Shown here piece after piece: positions 9,207-17,518 of a DNA stretch of 64,000 nucleotides; the stretch's first letter is position 1; the number at the start of each line of letters is the position of its first letter. Source of the DNA: JANYGA01 sp031420415 (GTDB lineage Bacteria > Vulcanimicrobiota > Vulcanimicrobiia > Vulcanimicrobiales > Vulcanimicrobiaceae); NCBI GenBank assembly GCA_031420415.1, contig JANOMT010000002.1, positions 1 through 64,000 of the forward strand. The letters are read 5' to 3'. Under the pieces are notes generated by a model. That model was given only the letters and a program-made list of their open reading frames with translations, was not told where the DNA came from and did not search any database. The position numbers and the translations under genes are program-made.

Positions 9207-10040
9207 CTAATTCCGCCGCGGTGCGCCGGTAATGCGTGCTCGAAGGTTCTTAACCGCAGCACTGAGGGGAGATGGCAATTTTTCGACTGCGATGCGCGTG
9301 TAGTGCTTGATCCGCATCAAGAGACCGTCCGTAGGGCGCAACGCGAATTTAACGTTGCGAGGGCGGGTTGCTTGGAATCTTCCTCGATCGGGACTGAGGT
9401 ACCACATCGCGAGCGATTTGCGAGTTTGATCGAGGGGAAGCTGAAGCCGACCGTAACCGTGATATGCGAAATCGTGTACTTCGAAAATGATACAGCGATT
9501 GAGGATGGGCTCGATCTTCTGCATGCAATTGTTAAGTTCGCGGTCCCAAAGTTCTAGAGCCCCGGGCGATCCCAAACGCCAGCCATCGTTTAAATAAATG
9601 ATGAGGCTGAGACGGTGGTAATAACCGCGCACGGGGTCGCGATTTTTATCGGCGTGGACGTTATGAAAGCCACCGTTTTGGATCTGGTGCAAACCGGCAC
9701 CGTCCATTGACTCCGACGCGTCGAGGCCCGAAAAGCCGGTAACATCACCTAGAAACGACACGAACTCCGCCGAACGGAGAGCCTCAAAAATCTCTCTATA
9801 TACGGGATCGACGACGTCGAGGCGGGTTTCTGAGGCGCGTTTTTCAACAACCGAATTACGGATTCGTTCCATCGCATCGTAGGGCGGGAACGAATTCATC
9901 GCTTTCCGCGCGACGTCGTCACAGAGAAAATCATCGATAACGATGTGCCGCATGGGAAGGGCCTTGTCGAACTCCGCACGCAACGCGTCTTGCCGCTTGT
10001 GAAGCGAAGAAAAGTCGATCGAAGATGTAAGCAGTTTCAT
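9207..10040 (-). CDS. 2-oxoglutarate/Fe(II)-dependent oxygenase (prolyl-hydroxylase-like)
   Basis: Predicted 277 residues from the ATG at 10040. The frame stays open further upstream, but that stretch does not look like protein and reaches into the next gene's terminator region. The protein opens with MRHIVIDDFL (about 30-39), the usual first strand of this family. The iron ligands are visible: His129 and Asp131 in VHADKN, and distal His194 in AYHGYG. Arg207 in TRKSLAMWY would bind the 2-oxoglutarate carboxylate. SLIIYLNDGW is the standard core strand. It resembles Tpa1/proline 4-hydroxylase-like proteins of about 250-300 residues. It probably hydroxylates a protein or a small molecule tied to the glycan pathway; the substrate is unknown. 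No strong ribosome-binding site precedes the chosen start. Confidence 0.8.
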   Translation of the reverse strand: MKLLTSSIDFSSLHKRQDALRAEFDKALPMRHIVIDDFLCDDVARKAMNSFPPYDAMERIRNSVVEKRASETRLDVVDPVYREIFEALRSAEFVSFLGDVTGFSGLDASESMDGAGLHQIQNGGFHNVHADKNRDPVRGYYHRLSLIIYLNDGWRLGSPGALELWDRELNNCMQKIEPILNRCIIFEVHDFAYHGYGRLQLPLDQTRKSLAMWYLSPDRGRFQATRPRNVKFALRPTDGLLMRIKHYTRIAVEKLPSPLSAAVKNLRARITGAPRRN

Positions 10041-10241
10041 GAAACCAACTCGGTAGCGAGATCGTATTGCAGAGTCTTCTGTTCCGAAAAAATACGGCCT
10101 TTCACCGAATAGGCGAATTTTGGGCCAAACTGCGGGTCCGAACACGGCTTTTTTTCGTTTTTCTTTCGTAATGAAGTCGACATTTGCGGGTGGGCTGGGC
10201 TTGTAAGGCCCGAGAAACATCGCGGCAGCATCGCCCCAAAA

Positions 10242-10271
10242 AAAACAGCACGGTGCAAACCGTGCTGTTTT
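10242..10271 (-). terminator. Strong Rho-independent terminator of the Cys-repeat gene
   Basis: A perfect 13-bp hairpin with a GCAA tetraloop: left arm 10242-10254, loop 10255-10258, right arm 10259-10271. On the minus strand the arm is followed by a run of T (As at 10238-10245 on plus). It sits 20 bases past the stop codon of the minus-strand gene at 10292-10726, the gene it should terminate. Confidence 0.88.
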
Positions 10272-10291
10272 GTCTCGTTAACGCAAACCGA

Positions 10292-10726
10292 TTAGTATTG
10301 TTTTGTAATCGGGAGATGGTGCGCGCGCAGACAGGCCACGCGCTTGACCTCGAGTGCGACGTCCCCTTTGGTTTCATACGAGCAAACCGATTCGTTCCGC
10401 TCCCGGCCGCCGTTGAAATGGCGATGCGACGCTAAGCAAGCTTGCCGCTTGGATTCGAGCGCCACGTCTCCTTTTGTCTCGTACGAGCACGCGGGTTCGG
10501 CGCCCTCGTGGCGCGTTGCAGTTTTGCGATGCGCGCTCAAGCAGGCGTCGCGGGCCGCTTCTTTTTTGTACTGACAGATGCTCGATTCGTCGTCGGCGAA
10601 CGCTGCGCTTACGAACGGATTCGCCGTGCCGATCTGCGATGCGGTAACGGTAGAGCCAAGGACGAGCGCCGTCGTCGTCGCTGCGGCGAAGGCCGCGGCG
10701 AAGGTGAATTTTTTAATAGCGATCAT
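10292..10726 (-). CDS. Small secreted protein with three Cys...Cys-Leu-x-x-His repeats
   Basis: A 144-residue protein with an ATG preceded by AGGAG and its own terminator, so it is a genuine single gene. An N-terminal signal-like helix (about 8-30) targets it to the periplasm or outside. Three repeats follow: C51-x10-C62-L-x-x-H, C80-x16-C97-L-x-x-H and C115-x16-C132-L-x-x-H. Repeats two and three share the near-identical CSYETKGDVALE block. The six cysteines suggest three disulfides or metal sites. Each second cysteine is followed by Leu, two residues and His, but this is not the CxxCH of c-type cytochromes. No known family was recognised. Low- or high-expression regulation cannot be judged, but the strong Shine-Dalgarno and terminator suggest it is well expressed. 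Confidence 0.75.
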   Translation of the reverse strand: MIAIKKFTFAAAFAAATTTALVLGSTVTASQIGTANPFVSAAFADDESSICQYKKEAARDACLSAHRKTATRHEGAEPACSYETKGDVALESKRQACLASHRHFNGGRERNESVCSYETKGDVALEVKRVACLRAHHLPITKQY

Positions 10727-11032
10727 TAAATCTCCTAAAGTGATGTATTCCGAATGAAGCCGACCCAGAAACGTAAAGGTTTGGCCATTTGGTTCGCTTT
10801 CGCGGCCCTGTCTCGGGCGAAACGGCCGTTGGCCTGGGTCGTGACCCGTCCACGTACCCGATTATCGTCGCACGAACCACGCCGGGCCGCAAAAACTAAG
10901 GTTCGCCCGCGCAAGGCCCGCATAGGGCTCCCCTGGTCGGAACTCAAAAAGCCCAGCCGAATCAGCTCCAACCAGGGTCAGAACGGCGACTTCCACCGCG
11001 CGCACGTCAACGCGGAAGCCAAGCCGACTTCG
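10727..11032. other. Intergenic stretch upstream of the Cys-repeat gene
   Basis: About 300 bases between the end of the deacetylase gene and the start of the Cys-repeat gene, both on the minus strand. Long frames cross it on both strands, but they are rich in Arg and Lys, lack a ribosome-binding site and run antisense into the deacetylase. They are therefore judged not coding. It probably holds the promoter of the Cys-repeat gene. Confidence 0.4.
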
Positions 11033-12139
11033 CTATCCTCGCCGGAACCAGGCCGAAGGCACAGACCACGCATCGCGCAGGGTTCCGGGCACGCTCGACA
11101 CGTCGGCGTCCAGCGATCCTGCGGGGTCATCGGCAAAAACACGATTTACGATGAAGTTGGGATCGTTTCGAAGGCAACCCGAATCGAAAACCATCTCGAT
11201 CGTCGAATGTCGCTTGAGGATATCGGCTATCAATTGACGATCCACTCCAAGCCCACTATACGGAAATGCGAACGGGATTCGCTCCTGCCCGGTGATCGCT
11301 CGAACGGCATCGCACGAGGCGACGATCTCGCGTTCGATTTCTTCCGGCGTAAGAACTTCAAACGATCGGTGCTTTCGACCGTGCGCGCCGACGGTAAACC
11401 CGTCGGCGATGAGTCTGCGTACTTCATCGCGCGTCATAAACATCGGCCTCTGCTCGGCGTATTTCGCGATGTCGACTCCCAAAAGTGCGGCGAGACGCGC
11501 GAGGTCTTCGTCCCCATCGGAGAGTCCGAACGCATGCAGTGCGATTTCGCGTTTCACCGCTTCACGGCTAAGCTTGAGCCTGGTCGAAGACATGCGTCTC
11601 TGAGCGAGCCGTTGGCGTTCCGGACTTATCATATTCAACGGCGCGCTCGAATTCAAAGTTGCCAAGACGGATCGCGCTCGGTCCGAGTCGAGTCGCTCGA
11701 TCTCCCAAAGACATAACGACAGTTCGCATTCGAAGAAACTTTCGGCATCGTCGAGATAATCGGTCGTTACGAAGAACACGGCATCGACACCGTTGCGCTT
11801 TAAAATCGGCCGGATGACGTTGTGGCACGATGCGAGACCGTCGTCGAAAGTAAAAAGAATGCTATTGCTCGGGAGCTGCGATCCGCGTAATCTTCGCTCG
11901 ACGACTTGCCGATACGTTGCCGCGCGCTCGCGCGAAAAGATAACGTCGGCTTCGAATTGGGAGGCCGTTTTATATGGATAGAGTTGCAAGTGCGGAAGAT
12001 CCACGTCGCTGACGACGTGGTAGCAAAGGGCGATGACGTCTTTGGGAAAGGCATATTCCCAAAACGCCAGCGGTATCGGCGAAAGCGTCGTTCGAGCAAT
12101 GGCGTTGGCTCGATCGCGAAGCTGCTGGCGTGAGATCAT
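11033..12139 (-). CDS. Polysaccharide deacetylase (NodB homology domain)
   Basis: Predicted 368 residues from the ATG at 12139. The frame continues upstream only through a remnant of another gene. The NodB fold is shown by ALCYHVVS (about 38-44) and LFTFDDG (96-101), whose Asp residues are the catalytic base and a metal ligand. VGAHGRKHRS supplies the two metal-binding histidines. FAFPYSG is the motif 3 counterpart of RxPY. These carbohydrate esterase 4 enzymes remove N- or O-acetyl groups from sugars. No signal peptide is obvious, so it may act in the cytoplasm on a precursor. It is the last gene of the operon 18745-11033, separated from the GNAT gene by the ACP-GNAT remnant. Substrate is unknown. 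Confidence 0.82.
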   Translation of the reverse strand: MISRQQLRDRANAIARTTLSPIPLAFWEYAFPKDVIALCYHVVSDVDLPHLQLYPYKTASQFEADVIFSRERAATYRQVVERRLRGSQLPSNSILFTFDDGLASCHNVIRPILKRNGVDAVFFVTTDYLDDAESFFECELSLCLWEIERLDSDRARSVLATLNSSAPLNMISPERQRLAQRRMSSTRLKLSREAVKREIALHAFGLSDGDEDLARLAALLGVDIAKYAEQRPMFMTRDEVRRLIADGFTVGAHGRKHRSFEVLTPEEIEREIVASCDAVRAITGQERIPFAFPYSGLGVDRQLIADILKRHSTIEMVFDSGCLRNDPNFIVNRVFADDPAGSLDADVSSVPGTLRDAWSVPSAWFRRG

Positions 12140-12404
12140 ATGGTGAGCGTCATCAATTCTGAGAAAAGGCCAATCGATTGTTGCTGGCGTCGCCGTTTGG
12201 CGCGACGCGGAGTTGCATCGTATGGTAAAACAACGTTTATCGATCGACAAGCCGATTGCCCCGAGCGACCGATGGCGGGCGCGACGTGGCCCAGAGAATC
12301 CCATTCCAGGAGCGCCTCGGGTGAGTTAGCGAGAGAGTTCACCGCTCGGCATCCGGTCCATCGGTGACCATTGAGAACTCGAAGCTTTAACGTAGCCAGC
12401 TGCA
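12140..12404 (-). pseudogene. Deletion remnant of a second ACP-GNAT gene pair
   Basis: On the minus strand, about 12360-12250 encodes NSPEALLEWDSLGHVAPAI. This parallels SPETLAEWDSLGHVTLVI of the intact acyl carrier protein at 13271-13498, including the DSL phosphopantetheine site. Shortly after, the frame reads SIGLFSELMTLTI, parallel to the C-terminus AIDGLFSETMMLHL of the intact GNAT gene ending at 12405. The DNA at 12140-12210 also aligns visibly with 12408-12475. So the start of an ACP gene is joined to the end of a GNAT gene, as expected if an extra copy of the pair lost its middle by deletion. It cannot encode either working protein. Borders are approximate. Confidence 0.6.
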
Positions 12405-13277
12405 TCATAAGTGAAGCATCATCGTTTCGGAAAAGAGCCCATCGATCGCTTCCGGCGGCGTTTCTTGTCGGGCCGGGCGATACAAACGCTTCGCCGGCCA
12501 CGGGACGCTCAGCCCGACTTTGCGACCAGCGGCGAAGCGGCTGTCGATCGAAAGCCCGAAGACGCCCATCGTAAGGGCGAAGCCGACGTGCGCCGCGCCG
12601 CGAAATTTCCAGAACAGATCGTAGTCGCTCGCATATTGAACGACGGCAAAGGGGACACGCTTGTATGTGCGTTTCGTTGCTATGAGGTAACAACGGCGCG
12701 ACCCCACTCGCACGAGGAGATGGCACACGGTCGCGCACGGTAGCAACGCGTCATACAGCGCCTTGTCGTTGCCGCGCAGTTCCGCTTGGAGTACACCTGG
12801 ATCGCTGGTACTCGACGCGCCGAAAAAACCTCTCGGGTGCGCGATAGGCGGCAAGAGCAACTCGAGCGATTCGAGATGGCGAAACCCGAGTTTTTCGAAA
12901 ACCTGGTACGCGCGATCGGTGGGCGTCCAATTTAAGATCGTGCAGTCGCGCATCGCGAGTACAGGTTTGAGCAACAGTATGCTCGCGTGACGGTATTCTT
13001 CGCGAACGATCCAGCTCGACGTATTGCAGAAGACTTCGTCTCGACCGTCGATGCGTCGCTTGCTAAAGATCGTGCCGAGGAATCCGACCGCTTTGCCGTC
13101 GGCATAGAGCGCGAAGCCGCGTTCGGGGCCATCCCACCACGGGTATGTGAAGAGCATCGATCGCCAATCGCCACGGCTCATCTTCTGGTTTCCGAACGAT
13201 TGAAGCAGCGGATAAATCGCGTCGAAATCGTCGACCCCAACCGACCGGACTTCGAGTTTGGGCGGAGCGACTACCAC
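12405..13277 (-). CDS. GNAT-family acyltransferase, ACP-linked
   Basis: A 290-residue protein overlapping the ACP gene by 7 bases, so the two are translationally coupled. The N-terminus (LEVRSVGVDDFDAIYPLL) and FALYADGKAVGFLGTIF give the GNAT core strands. SSWIVREEYRHASILLLKPVL is the region of the acyl-CoA/pantetheine pyrophosphate loop, though the classical R/Q-x-x-G-x-G is degenerate. AYQVFEKLGFRHL is the closing GNAT helix-strand motif. A C-terminal extension of about 130 residues has no recognised domain. Because it neighbours a dedicated ACP and an FkbH enzyme, it probably moves an acyl group from the ACP onto an amine or hydroxyl. The acceptor is unknown. An ancestral duplicate of its 3' end lies just downstream. 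Confidence 0.75.
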   Translation of the reverse strand: MVVAPPKLEVRSVGVDDFDAIYPLLQSFGNQKMSRGDWRSMLFTYPWWDGPERGFALYADGKAVGFLGTIFSKRRIDGRDEVFCNTSSWIVREEYRHASILLLKPVLAMRDCTILNWTPTDRAYQVFEKLGFRHLESLELLLPPIAHPRGFFGASSTSDPGVLQAELRGNDKALYDALLPCATVCHLLVRVGSRRCYLIATKRTYKRVPFAVVQYASDYDLFWKFRGAAHVGFALTMGVFGLSIDSRFAAGRKVGLSVPWPAKRLYRPARQETPPEAIDGLFSETMMLHL

Positions 13278-13498
13278 GTGACACCCTGCGATCGGAGTGC
13301 GTCTTTAATAGCCTTAACGCTCGTGAGCGCCATCGTCTCTTCCGCGCTGAACGAAACGCCGTAGATCGACTCAAGTTCGATCACGAGCGTGACGTGGCCG
13401 AGTGAATCCCATTCCGCGAGGGTCTCGGGCGACGTTGCATCGGTAATCACGGCGAGGTTCTTGCCAAACACGCTTGCGACGACGGCTTCAGGCGACAT
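13271..13498 (-). CDS. Acyl carrier protein
   Basis: A 75-residue, acidic, helical protein of normal ACP length. The site for the 4'-phosphopantetheine arm is the serine of EWDSLGH (about residue 32), the standard DSL motif. The helix-3 region SAEETMALTSVKAIKDAL is also typical. It overlaps the FkbH gene upstream (11 bases) and the GNAT gene downstream (7 bases). It is therefore a dedicated carrier for this operon, not the fatty-acid ACP. In FkbH systems such a carrier holds a three-carbon glyceryl unit; whether it does so here is inference. Confidence 0.9.
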   Translation of the reverse strand: MSPEAVVASVFGKNLAVITDATSPETLAEWDSLGHVTLVIELESIYGVSFSAEETMALTSVKAIKDALRSQGVTW

Positions 13499-15818
13499 GC
13501 GCGCTCACCCGAATCCACGCGGGCATCGCCCGAGCGTCGGCTAGCTTAAGACGAAAGCGCTGCGTCGCCCCGTCGTCCCCCGCAGCGACGAACCCGTGAC
13601 TCGTATACAGTTCGGCGGCTGGGGCGTTTTTGGCGGTCGGAGCGAACTCGCCAACGAGTTCGTGTACGCCCGCGTCGAGCGCGCGTTTGCAAACATACGC
13701 GAGGAGTGCGCTTTCGATGCCGTACCCGATTACACGACAGCTCATAAGGAAGCTGTCGAGGGTCCACGTCCCGTTCGCGATCCGAACGAGAGCGATCGCG
13801 ACGAGTCCGTGCTCGCCAAAACGATCGCGCGACCGGAGCGTCCATATCCGACATCCGGGATCAGAGTCGAGACGTGCGACGTCGGCTGCGCTATAGCGGC
13901 GCGTCGTGACGTTGAACTGGTTCGTCTTTGCGAAAAGCTGTGCGATGCGCGGAAAGTTCGCCTGGGTCGCAGGTTCGATATCTGCGACAATCTCGAGCGA
14001 CGCGAGATACGACTCGACGTCGATCACGTTCGTTTTCGCTTCTTCGCGCAGACTGATCTCGCGATAGCGTTCGGCGCGGTCACCATCTTCGGCGGTCACG
14101 GCGAGCGTCTGAAGCTCGGGGAGCCGCTCGATCGTCGTGCGATAGAGCGCCGGATCGCGTGGCATCTCAACCGTGAGGACCTGCGGCAAGAGTTGACGCA
14201 TTCGTTCGCGCTCGTCGGGATTATCGTCGACGAAGACGAGCGCGTCGACGCCGATATTGAGTTCACGTGCGATCGCGAGCATGTTCTCTGATTTCGGAAG
14301 CCAGTTGATGCGCACCGCGCTGAAGTCGGCTTCGCGCAAGACCATCGCCTCGTGCGTCCGGATGACGTCGAGGGCATCCTCGGCGTTATTCTTCGAGTTG
14401 ACAGCAAGGAGGATGCCGCGCGCCGCGAGCGATTTAAGAAACTCTTGGAACTCGACGAATTCGCTGCCCGGCGACGTGTTACCCAGATGAATTCCGTCTT
14501 TCCCGTCCTCGCCGACGACGCCGCTCCAGAGGGTGTTGTCGAGATCGAGGACGACGCACTTTTTCGAGCGTCCGCGCAGCGGCGCAACGTAACGCGCGTA
14601 GGCATCCGCGACTGGCGCCAGCGCGGGCGGCGGAATGCGCATCGCCGCGAGATGACGCAGCTTCGGATTGTCGGCAAACGCGACGCCCGCCGCCGTCGCG
14701 GCAGCGACGACGTCCAGAACATAGACCGTCGGCAGCGAGCGGAGTTGGTCCCAGAGCGTACCGTTAAGACTCGCGAGCCACTGCGTGCGCGCGATTTGCG
14801 CGTGCCCATCCATGATGCCGAGTGGTCCCGCGAAGGCCGAATGGAAACCATGCACGACCAGCGGAATTCCCGGATAGCGCTGCGCGAACGCGGTCGCAAC
14901 GCCGACGACGCGCTCGCATGCGTCGTCGCCTGCGGTCGCGAGTTCGAATGGAGAGAGGTGCGACACGAGTTCGGGGATGAGATCATCGATCGCAACCGCC
15001 AGGAATGCGATCTCCGGGTCGAACCGTCGTAATCCCGACGCGTCGTCGACGATATCGCGGGTCCACGAATTGAAGGGTGCGACGTACACCTCGGGTCGCA
15101 GGCCGAGTGCGCGTACCGCGAGATCGACGTGTGGAACGAGGCCTTCGATCGTATACGAACTGAGGATCGCGATACGAATGTCGCCGTTGGGAGCCGGGCG
15201 TGCCGGATCGCGCCCTCGACGTACGAGTGCCGCGGTCGCTGGCGAGCGATCCGCGAAGCCGAGGTCCGTGAGCAAAGCGTCCGCGCGGGCAGCATCCCCG
15301 TTCGCGCGAGCGCTCTCGATCGCGACACGAAGAAGCGCGGGGTGGGCGCGAAAGCGCTTGACGAGGCGTTTGATCACTGCCTCGAATGCAGCGACTCCCG
15401 TAAATTTTGCATTCGCGATCTCGACGTTTGCGACGATTTCGGTCGCCGCATCGCTCGCGAGTGCGTCTGCGTACATCTCGAGGACGCGCATCGCAAACGC
15501 GCTCCGCGATGCCGAATCTTCGATCCCGGCGAGAGCCGCAATGGCCGCTCGAGCGAGGTCGTTCATTGGGACCCGATCGCGAAGTTCCGTAGAGGGAACG
15601 AGGAGGAGTTCGAGCGCTACAAACGGATCGACGATTGCCAGCGCCGCGAGGGCTCGCGATGGGCTTAGCGCAGGCCGTGCGGTCGCTCGAAACATCTGCC
15701 TTAGTGCGACCACGGGATCCGTGTTCGCCTGCGGGTCCGTGCTCGGGATAAGCGTTTCGATCTCTAAGCTCCCAGCCTGGCATGGTATCGGAGCGACGAC
15801 GCCACCTCGAGGGAGCAT
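13488..15818 (-). CDS. FkbH-like HAD-IIIC enzyme with N-terminal SGNH-like and C-terminal GNAT-like domains
   Basis: Predicted 776 residues from the ATG at 15818. A longer in-frame extension to 15962 looks non-coding. Residues 1-205 are an Ala-rich helical region. About 212-415 (ILSSYTIEGL, APFNSWTRDI, VVHGFHSAF) resemble the SGNH-like part of FkbH proteins. The HAD motif I is VLDLDNTLWSGVVGEDG (423-439), with nucleophile Asp425, and VFVDDNPDERE is motif IV. The last 120 or so residues (RSRDRFGEHGLVAIAL, GIESALLAYVCKRAL) are GNAT-like. FkbH enzymes take 1,3-bisphosphoglycerate, dephosphorylate it and load glyceryl onto an ACP. The ACP gene overlapping it by 11 bases fits this exactly. The product could be a glyceryl- or lactyl-type group for a glycan or small molecule. 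Confidence 0.85.
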   Translation of the reverse strand: MLPRGGVVAPIPCQAGSLEIETLIPSTDPQANTDPVVALRQMFRATARPALSPSRALAALAIVDPFVALELLLVPSTELRDRVPMNDLARAAIAALAGIEDSASRSAFAMRVLEMYADALASDAATEIVANVEIANAKFTGVAAFEAVIKRLVKRFRAHPALLRVAIESARANGDAARADALLTDLGFADRSPATAALVRRGRDPARPAPNGDIRIAILSSYTIEGLVPHVDLAVRALGLRPEVYVAPFNSWTRDIVDDASGLRRFDPEIAFLAVAIDDLIPELVSHLSPFELATAGDDACERVVGVATAFAQRYPGIPLVVHGFHSAFAGPLGIMDGHAQIARTQWLASLNGTLWDQLRSLPTVYVLDVVAAATAAGVAFADNPKLRHLAAMRIPPPALAPVADAYARYVAPLRGRSKKCVVLDLDNTLWSGVVGEDGKDGIHLGNTSPGSEFVEFQEFLKSLAARGILLAVNSKNNAEDALDVIRTHEAMVLREADFSAVRINWLPKSENMLAIARELNIGVDALVFVDDNPDERERMRQLLPQVLTVEMPRDPALYRTTIERLPELQTLAVTAEDGDRAERYREISLREEAKTNVIDVESYLASLEIVADIEPATQANFPRIAQLFAKTNQFNVTTRRYSAADVARLDSDPGCRIWTLRSRDRFGEHGLVAIALVRIANGTWTLDSFLMSCRVIGYGIESALLAYVCKRALDAGVHELVGEFAPTAKNAPAAELYTSHGFVAAGDDGATQRFRLKLADARAMPAWIRVSAHVA

Positions 15819-15859
15819 AGCACTTTTGACCTGTGGGCGGCAGGCCAGAAATGGGGGGG

Positions 15860-16267
15860 TTACCGGGTTGCGATCAGCTCGACAAGCGTCATATTTGGGA
15901 GCATCAAAAAGCAAATGTTCCGGCCATCGAAGGCAACGGCCGGAACGGGCTCGACGACGCATTTCGCTCCGACAGCTTCCAAACGCATCTTCTCAACATC
16001 GAGATCGGTCGCCTCATACGCGAGGTGGTAGAAGCGGATGCCTTTGGCGAGCCACGGCGAGAGTACGCCGGGCTCGGCGTCGTTGCGAAGGAGCTCGAGC
16101 CGCGGGCCGGCGCCGATTAGAAAGCGCCCGTGGATACCCTGTTGCGGGTCGTGGAAATCTTGGCCCTCACGCCGATAGCCGAGCATGGCGAATTTTTGCT
16201 CTTCTGAGTCGAAGTTACGGCATGCCACGCCGATATGGTGGAACGCGAGACCGGATGAGTCGAGCAT
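15860..16267 (-). CDS. VOC/glyoxalase-fold protein
   Basis: A 135-residue protein of the vicinal oxygen chelate superfamily, with two beta-alpha-beta-beta-beta units. The four usual metal-ligand positions are visible: His in FHHIGVACR, Glu in RLELLR, His in FYHLAYE, and Glu in LVELIATR. The overall pattern is close to methylmalonyl-CoA epimerase-like and glyoxalase I-like members, which act on carbon acids next to a thioester or ketone. In this operon it could epimerise or rearrange the three-carbon unit loaded by the FkbH enzyme. The gene sits 41 bases upstream of the FkbH gene and 10 bases after the flavoprotein gene. Specific reaction is unknown. Confidence 0.8.
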   Translation of the reverse strand: MLDSSGLAFHHIGVACRNFDSEEQKFAMLGYRREGQDFHDPQQGIHGRFLIGAGPRLELLRNDAEPGVLSPWLAKGIRFYHLAYEATDLDVEKMRLEAVGAKCVVEPVPAVAFDGRNICFLMLPNMTLVELIATR

Positions 16268-16277
16268 GACGAAACGA

Positions 16278-17516
16278 TTATCGTCGGGCGGCGGCGAGGG
16301 CCTTCGTCAACCGCCTCGCCGCGTATCCCGCACCGCATGCGAAGCGCAGCATCGGTCCAAAACTATTTGCCGAGGCGAGCCCAAGAAAATACAGGTTGGG
16401 TACCGATGATTCGAAGTGCTGTGAGAGGATGGGCGAACCATCCGCAGTGCGGATGCGCGCGCGAACGTTGGATGGTAGAAAAGCGAGCCGTTCAAGATCG
16501 ACGCGATACCCCGTGCCCGCGATGACGTGATCGACGACGAGCGACGTCGTCTCGCCACCGCGCCGCTCGAGCGTGAGACGTACCCCCTCGGATGCAAAGT
16601 CGATGCCCGCGGTCGTCACGCCCAAATGTTCGCTGACTTTGCCCTCGATCTGTTCGCGCGTGAACCAGCATGCCATTGCGGCATATTTTTTCTTAACGAC
16701 TGCTATTCGCATCCGTTCGGGCAAACGATGGAAGACGTGTGGGAGATCCTCAAAAAACTTCGCTTTCCAGCCCGTGCCGATGCCGGTAACGGGCCAGCGC
16801 AGGCGCATGAGCGGGGACGGAATCCGTTCGTCCGGCGGGCCAAGATACCGCAGCGCGGGGGCTCGTGTGACAATGTGCGTTTGCGTGCCTTGCGCGTGCA
16901 AAATCGCCGCGATGTCGACCGCCGAAGCGCCCGCGCCGATAACGGCGACGCGTTTTCCCGCGAACGTCGAGAGATCGTGATGTTCCGATGAATGCGTCAG
17001 GGCCGTTTTCGGTAACGACGCATACTCCGGCGGCAAGTACGCAAAGCGACTGATCCCCACCGCGACCACGATGCGTTTCGCGAAGATGCGTTCGCCGTCG
17101 GCGAGCTGCAATTCAAAGCTGTCGCCGCGCGAAGTGAGCCCGTTGACGGTGCGTTCATCGAGCTCGGGGGCGTACCGTTTCGCGAACTCGCGACCATAGG
17201 CGGTAAACGTTTCGAGCTGAACGGGGAGCCCGATGTCGCGGTACGGGAGGTCGCGTTCGCGGCAGTAATCGCTTAACGCGAACGCGTTGCCGGGCGCGTA
17301 AAGCGTCGAGGCGAATCCTTCGGATTTGAGGTGCATACCTGCCGGCATATGGTCCGACCAAGTCGCCATCGCCCGCCCGTAAATGCGATGCGCGATGCCA
17401 CGATCACGCAGATGCGCCGCAAGCGAAAGACCATACGGGCCCGCGCCGATGATGACGACGTCGGTAGTGACCACTGTCGGCTGATGAATCGGGGCGACGG
17501 CTTCGACGCTCTGCAT
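16278..17516 (-). CDS. FAD/NAD(P)H-dependent monooxygenase-like flavoprotein
   Basis: A 412-residue two-dinucleotide-binding flavoprotein. The FAD-binding GAGPYGLS is at residues 24-31, inside VVIIGAGPYGL. The NADPH-binding GAGASA is at 194-199, preceded by FAGKRVAV. Between them come the aromatic-rich MATWSDHMPAGMHLK and a third conserved ATG-like segment, VIAGTGYRVD. The architecture matches class-B flavin monooxygenases and the lysine/ornithine N-hydroxylase relatives. The canonical FMO fingerprint FxGxxxHxxx(F/W) is not seen, so N-hydroxylase-like or reductase-like roles are possible. The ATG is preceded by GAGGT. It starts two bases after the stop of the ATP-grasp gene, so the two are co-translated. 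Substrate is unknown. Confidence 0.82.
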   Translation of the reverse strand: MQSVEAVAPIHQPTVVTTDVVIIGAGPYGLSLAAHLRDRGIAHRIYGRAMATWSDHMPAGMHLKSEGFASTLYAPGNAFALSDYCRERDLPYRDIGLPVQLETFTAYGREFAKRYAPELDERTVNGLTSRGDSFELQLADGERIFAKRIVVAVGISRFAYLPPEYASLPKTALTHSSEHHDLSTFAGKRVAVIGAGASAVDIAAILHAQGTQTHIVTRAPALRYLGPPDERIPSPLMRLRWPVTGIGTGWKAKFFEDLPHVFHRLPERMRIAVVKKKYAAMACWFTREQIEGKVSEHLGVTTAGIDFASEGVRLTLERRGGETTSLVVDHVIAGTGYRVDLERLAFLPSNVRARIRTADGSPILSQHFESSVPNLYFLGLASANSFGPMLRFACGAGYAARRLTKALAAARR

Positions 17517-17518
17517 AT

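Noticed and set aside
10754..11716. Plus-strand frame of about 320 codons over the deacetylase 3' end
   Set aside because: It is antisense to a gene with clear NodB motifs, has no Shine-Dalgarno and shows no protein family features.
13596..15668. Long plus-strand frames antisense to the FkbH-like gene
   Set aside because: They are Arg-rich, lack ribosome-binding sites and domain motifs, and lie fully opposite a gene with strong HAD and GNAT motifs.
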